Source: Stramonita haemastoma (taxonomy: Eukaryota > Mollusca > Gastropoda > Neogastropoda > Muricidae). Taken from it: a DNA stretch of 10,000 nucleotides. The DNA is taken from assembly GCA_030674155.1 (NCBI GenBank), contig JASPKP010000796.1:20001-30000 (forward strand), given 5' to 3'. A model generated the notes under the pieces. The model saw only the letters and a list, made by a program, of their open reading frames with translations. It was not told the origin of the DNA and made no database searches. The position numbers and the translations under genes were made by a program. Below, in pieces: positions 7,483-10,000 of the stretch. Positions within the stretch are counted from its first letter, which is position 1. Each line of letters opens with the position of its first letter.

Positions 7483-7869
7483 ATGTTTACATTTTGTTTC
7501 TACTTTCAATTCAAGCAGAAACGTGACTCGTTTGAAGACAGGAACGCTTCAAGTGGCTCAGAAATGCAAGCCGAAGTAAGAAAAACACCTTGCATTTGTT
7601 CGACAGTGCAAAACTATGAAGGGAGCGGACGAATTGATGAGAATCAGTACACAGAGTCTGTTTTATAAGTGAAATCTCTGGGTCTGCTTCGCTGTCAACA
7701 TGGATGCATACCGAGGTGGTTTTGCTTAGGAAGAAAGCCTGTACTCGGCTCAAACATGAATCGTATCAGGCAGTTGTGAAGAAAAAGTTTCAAGCAAGCA
7801 GTACAGGGGATAGAAGGCTTCCTAACCAAAATAGGGGGTGAAGAACACAAGCCCAACAATTTTACTGGT

Positions 7870-7872
<3 letters not shown>
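7449..7872 (+). other. Non-repetitive segment, candidate 5' exon of unknown transcript
   Basis: This is the only block between the duplicated copies that is neither low-complexity nor a recognised repeat. An ATG at 7456 opens 70 codons, ending ENQYTESVL at a TAA at about 7666. The composition is protein-like (Glu, Ser, Arg, Cys spaced out), but I see no domain. The minus strand is open over much of the same area, which weakens the coding case. At 7868-7873 the text GGTAGGT is a fair 5' splice-donor candidate just before the TC array. Together with the upstream motifs it could be a first exon; equally it may be an unrecognised transposon body ending in the hairpin tail at 7990. Confidence 0.25.

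Positions 7873-7941
<69 letters not shown>
7873..7941. repeat. (TC)n microsatellite
   Basis: About 69 bp of perfect TC dinucleotides, leading into TTTCTTTTTC. Confidence 0.97.
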
Positions 7942-7947
<6 letters not shown>

Positions 7948-7957
7948 TTCTTGATGT

Positions 7958-8030
7958 TATCCCTGAAAAGGGGGGACTGGATGTAAAAAAAGCACATGAG
8001 TGCTTATCTATTATCCTCGAATAAAGAATT
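7958..8030 (+). mobile_element. Retroposon 3' tail, third example
   Basis: From GGGGGACTGGATGTAAA the sequence matches the 3' ends at 6976-7030 and 9955-10000. It has the hairpin AAGCAC-ATGA-GTGCTT at 7990-8005 and CTATTATCCTCGAATAAAGAAT. Upstream of this block the three sequences differ, so the tail is shared by different bodies. A second small hairpin, TCCCT-GAAA-AGGGG (7960-7973), with a GNRA-type loop, lies just before the shared part and is unique to this copy. Confidence 0.75.
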
Positions 8031-8081
8031 TTGCCTTGCCTTGCCTTGCCTTGCCTTGCCTTGCCTTGCTCTTGCCTTGCC

Positions 8082-8083
<2 letters not shown>
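8031..8083 (+). repeat. (TTGCC)n pentanucleotide tail
   Basis: About ten TTGCC units with one TTGCT variant, starting immediately after AATAAAGAATT of the shared 3' tail. Its position fits a retroposon tail amplified during reverse transcription. Confidence 0.93.
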
Positions 8084-8137
<54 letters not shown>

Positions 8138-8164
8138 ATCTCCTCTCTCTCTCTCTCTCTCTCT
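8084..8164. repeat. (CT)n microsatellite
   Basis: About 80 bp of CT with CTAT and CATCTCC interruptions, directly after the TTGCC tail. Confidence 0.95.
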
Positions 8165-8631
8165 GGTTGTTTGTTGATGGAGATCGTGAGTGGTGGATTT
8201 TCAAACAATAAAATCAATTTTTGGATATAATGCCTAGTTGTTGCATATGGTTCTTGATTGTGTTGATAGTGGTATCACTTTTGATTAACCATGTAAAGTT
8301 ACACAACCCAAAATAAATCAGAACGATTTTTATTTGGCTATGAATATGACACCCCTCTTCTGCAAAGGTTTCAGAAGAAATACTACATCTGTAGGTTGGC
8401 TAGAGGAAGAGAGACAATAACCCTCACCTTTTTATTCATTTCAAGGGGGCCCCCTGTCTGGGTGTCTCCCTTTTTTTTAAATTTTGGAATTTAGCACAGA
8501 GAGCATTATCTTATTTGAAGTTATTTTATTCTTATTGGTAAAAAAATTTTTTCTCACTAAATCTGTTAAAATTTGGGAACTCAGGCAAAAACTTATCACA
8601 GTTATATGTTTGAACTCTCTGTCTGTCTGTT

Positions 8632-8635
<4 letters not shown>
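8165..8635. other. AT-rich stretch with nothing recognised
   Basis: About 470 bp with frequent stops in all frames and no RNA gene or retroelement motif that I can name. One 12-bp palindrome, AGGGGGCCCCCT, is at 8444-8455, and T-rich and A-rich runs are at 8470-8480 and 8540-8552. It may be an old repeat body or true spacer. Confidence 0.5.

Positions 8636-8695
<60 letters not shown>
8636..8695. repeat. (TG)30 microsatellite
   Basis: Uninterrupted TG repeats of about 60 bp, preceded by CTGTCTGTCTGTTTCAA. It is the longest pure TG tract in the window. Confidence 0.97.
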
Positions 8696-8696
<1 letters not shown>

Positions 8697-8801
8697 TGAA
8701 ATCTAAGCAAGTCAAGTCAAAGTCAATTTTTTTTCCAGATCGTACAATGTGTGTGTGTTTATTTGTTTTATTTTTATTTATTTATTCTTTTATATCAGAA
8801 T

Positions 8802-8966
8802 AGCCACCGCTGTAGTCTAGTGGTTAGGGCGTTGGACTTGTAATCTAAAGGTTGCGGGTTCGATCCCAGCTTTCGGCTATGGCGTTGTGCCCTTGGAAAA
8901 GGCACTTTACGGCTATTTTCTCACCCCACCCAGGTGTTGTAAAAGGGGAGGTACAAACCGGGGGCA
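8802..8966 (+). mobile_element. tRNA-derived SINE, copy 2 (3'-truncated or variant)
   Basis: AGCCACCGCTG starts the head. The A box TAGTCTAGTGG is at 8813-8823 and the B box GGTTCGATCCC at 8857-8867, the same spacing as the minus-strand copies. The body matches the other two through ACCCAGGTG and a GGTAC-AACC region, then diverges after about 8962, where the others continue for another ~120 bp. It is either truncated or a different 3' subfamily. It lies head-on to the composite repeat copy 2 that starts near 8996. I could not define its target-site duplication. Confidence 0.85.
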
Positions 8967-9111
8967 TAGCGATTTGAAATACATGGTTTTTTTTTTGGGA
9001 TTTTTGTACCTTTTTTGACCATGTAAAACAAATTGGAGAGAGTCTCGAACAGGCTAAAGTGAAGTTTGTTATTTTTTGGTGCATCAAGTGGATTAGAAGT
9101 GATTTTTGAAG

Positions 9112-9127
9112 GTTGTTAATGATTAGT
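9112..9127. repeat. SINE target-site duplication, 3' side (copy 3)
   Basis: GTTGTTAATGATTAGT, the same 16-mer as at 5724-5739. Confidence 0.9.
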
Positions 9128-9414
9128 TTAAAGTCTGTCCCGAGCCTAAGGCTCATCAGGCCGGTGCTTATCCGGGTTTCTGTGGCCTTAAGAGACTGAG
9201 AGTCATAGACTCCCTCTTGGATAGGATGCCAGTCTATCGCAGGGTTAACCCCAACACAAGGTTGGTACCCCTTTTTACACCTGGGTGGGGTGAAAAAATA
9301 GCCGTAAAGTGCCTTTTCCAAGGGCACAACCTATAATAGCCGAAAGCTGGGATCGAACCCGCAACCTTTAGATTACCAGTCCAACGCCCTAACCACTAGA
9401 CTACAGTGGCGGCT
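9128..9414 (-). mobile_element. tRNA-derived SINE, copy 3 (full length)
   Basis: This is the orthologue of the SINE at 5740-6029 within the duplicated unit. Its A box is at 9403-9393 and its B box at 9359-9349. The tail has one AAAGTT-type unit against two in copy 1. The anticodon position reads GGT here, CAT in copy 1 and TGT in the 8802 copy, so this position drifts freely, as expected of a pseudo-tRNA head. Confidence 0.92.
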
Positions 9415-9430
9415 GTTGTTAGTGATTAGT
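9415..9430. repeat. SINE target-site duplication, 5' side (copy 3)
   Basis: GTTGTTAGTGATTAGT, with one mismatch to its partner at 9112-9127. The sharing of this duplication with copy 1 shows the SINE insertion is older than the duplication. Confidence 0.9.
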
Positions 9431-9568
9431 GCTGTTTATTGAATCAGGAAGGGAGTTCACAGCATAGGGCCTGAGTACAGTAATCTAGATCTGAACAAGT
9501 CTATTCTTGGGACGGACTGGGGACACTTGGCTTTTCAGTATTTCTTGACTGATTCATTGGGAACTTAT

Positions 9569-9682
9569 CAGACACACAGACAGACACACAGACAGACACA
9601 TAGAGAGACATAGACAGACAGACAGACAGACAGATAGAGAGACATAGACAGACATAGAGAGACAGAGAGAGACAGAGACAGA
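9569..9682. repeat. GACA-type imperfect array, copy 2
   Basis: Nearly unit-for-unit the same as 6187-6301, differing by a few single-base changes such as CAGATAGAG for CACATAGAG. Confidence 0.9.
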
Positions 9683-10000
9683 AGTGAGATGATCTTTATT
9701 GAGGGTTAAAAGCTCAAGTTGATGCAACTTTTTGTCATGGCTTAGGCACAATGTACGTTAGTGTGCATTCAGATGCATTCCTGATGGTGTTGGTGTCTCT
9801 CTCTCTTTCGGATGAGACTTTAAACCGAGGCCCAGTGTGCGAACGCACGCAGACATCTTGCGCACACGTTAAATTCTGTTCCGCTTTTCGTAAGAGTAGG
9901 CCATCGTGTGCCGGTGGGAACAGATGACAATATTTACAAAACTGCATACACACGGGGACTGGATGTAAAAAAGCACAAGAGTGCTTATCCCATTATCCTC
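9683..10000 (+). mobile_element. Retroposon 3' domain with hairpin tail, copy 2 (uninterrupted)
   Basis: This shows the domain without the microsatellite insertion. GTGTCTCTCTCTCTTTCGG at about 9793-9810 joins the two halves that are separated by 410 bp in copy 1. The 3' block runs GGGGACTGG (9955-9963), then the hairpin AAGCAC-AAGA-GTGCTT (9971-9986), then CCCATTATCCTC at the window edge. The tail repeat beyond it cannot be seen. Confidence 0.75.

Larger units (their letters stand above)
8996..9560 (-). pseudogene. LINE RT C-terminal fragment, copy 2, split by SINE
   Basis: The minus strand reads RIDLFRSRLLYSGPML from about 9515. A one-base deletion (TGTGGA to TGTGA) at about 9461 then puts a stop where copy 1 reads WNSLP. 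Beyond the SINE it continues as LIINNLQKSLLIHLMHQKIT and NFTLACSRL. The part on the 3' side of the SINE is better preserved here than in copy 1. It is the same element as at 5598-6170. Confidence 0.7.
8996..10000. repeat. Composite repeat, copy 2 (runs off the window)
   Basis: This is the direct counterpart of 5598-7034, beginning at GGGATTTTTGTACC and reaching the hairpin tail at the right-hand edge. It lacks the 410-bp compound microsatellite of copy 1. Spacing between the copies is about 3.4 kb. Different sequences lie on the 5' side: a LINE relic for copy 1 and a plus-strand SINE for copy 2. The shared unit therefore ends near 5598/8996. Confidence 0.9.

Noticed and set aside
7511..7753. 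An 80-codon minus-strand frame opposite the candidate exon
   Set aside because: It has no domain, no upstream promoter motif on that strand and no splice signals. It is kept only as a reason to doubt the plus-strand coding case.
8845..9327. A 160-codon minus-strand frame that could be taken for a gene
   Set aside because: It runs from SINE 3, through the target-site duplication and the LINE C-terminal end, into the flank and the plus-strand SINE. It is a chance fusion of repeat sequences.

Overview
The window looks like repeat-rich, non-genic DNA from a eukaryotic nuclear genome. It holds pieces of at least three non-LTR retrotransposons, three tRNA-derived SINEs, shared retroposon 3' tails, and many long microsatellites: TTC/GAA, TTG/CAA, CT/GA, GT, GACA, TTGCC, ATCA and GAT. 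There is no bacterial-style gene organisation. Reverse transcriptases of this kind, together with SINEs whose 3' ends carry a hairpin and a short tandem tail, are typical of marine invertebrates. A mollusc, perhaps a gastropod, is my best guess, but this is inference from the repeat types and not proof.

Layout, left to right. Positions 1-349 are plain sequence with a GT/GC alternating tract. Positions ~584-1047 (+) hold a wrecked endonuclease/reverse transcriptase retrotransposon with a large internal deletion. At ~1048 its RT is replaced by a ~1.57 kb TTC-dominated array (to ~2620), dotted with GCAATT units and three TTG blocks. Positions 2621-3047 are purine-rich, and a (GA)n array runs to 3168. 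Positions 3264-3400 are a degenerate GAT repeat that is probably the 3' tail of a 5'-truncated, frameshifted CR1/Jockey-group LINE on the minus strand (3468 to ~5590).

Positions ~5598-7034 and ~8996-10000 are two direct copies of one composite repeat. Each has the C-terminal end of another LINE reverse transcriptase (minus strand), split by a minus-strand SINE with matching 16-bp target-site duplications. After these come a GACA array and a plus-strand retroposon 3' domain ending in a hairpin. Copy 1 carries about 410 bp of extra microsatellite that copy 2 lacks. Between the copies lie (TC)n arrays, a fragment of a minus-strand retroposon 3' end, a C-tract/G-tract pair, a promoter-like cluster (E-box palindrome, CRE-like and YY1-like sites) at ~7449-7482, a third example of the hairpin 3' tail with a (TTGCC)n tail, a (TG)30, and a partial plus-strand SINE.

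I could not support any intact host protein-coding gene. The best place to look for one is 7449-7872, where promoter-like motifs precede non-repetitive sequence. No genes work together here. The interest is in the repeat biology: nested insertions, shared 3' tails, and a very large, strand-asymmetric triplet array.
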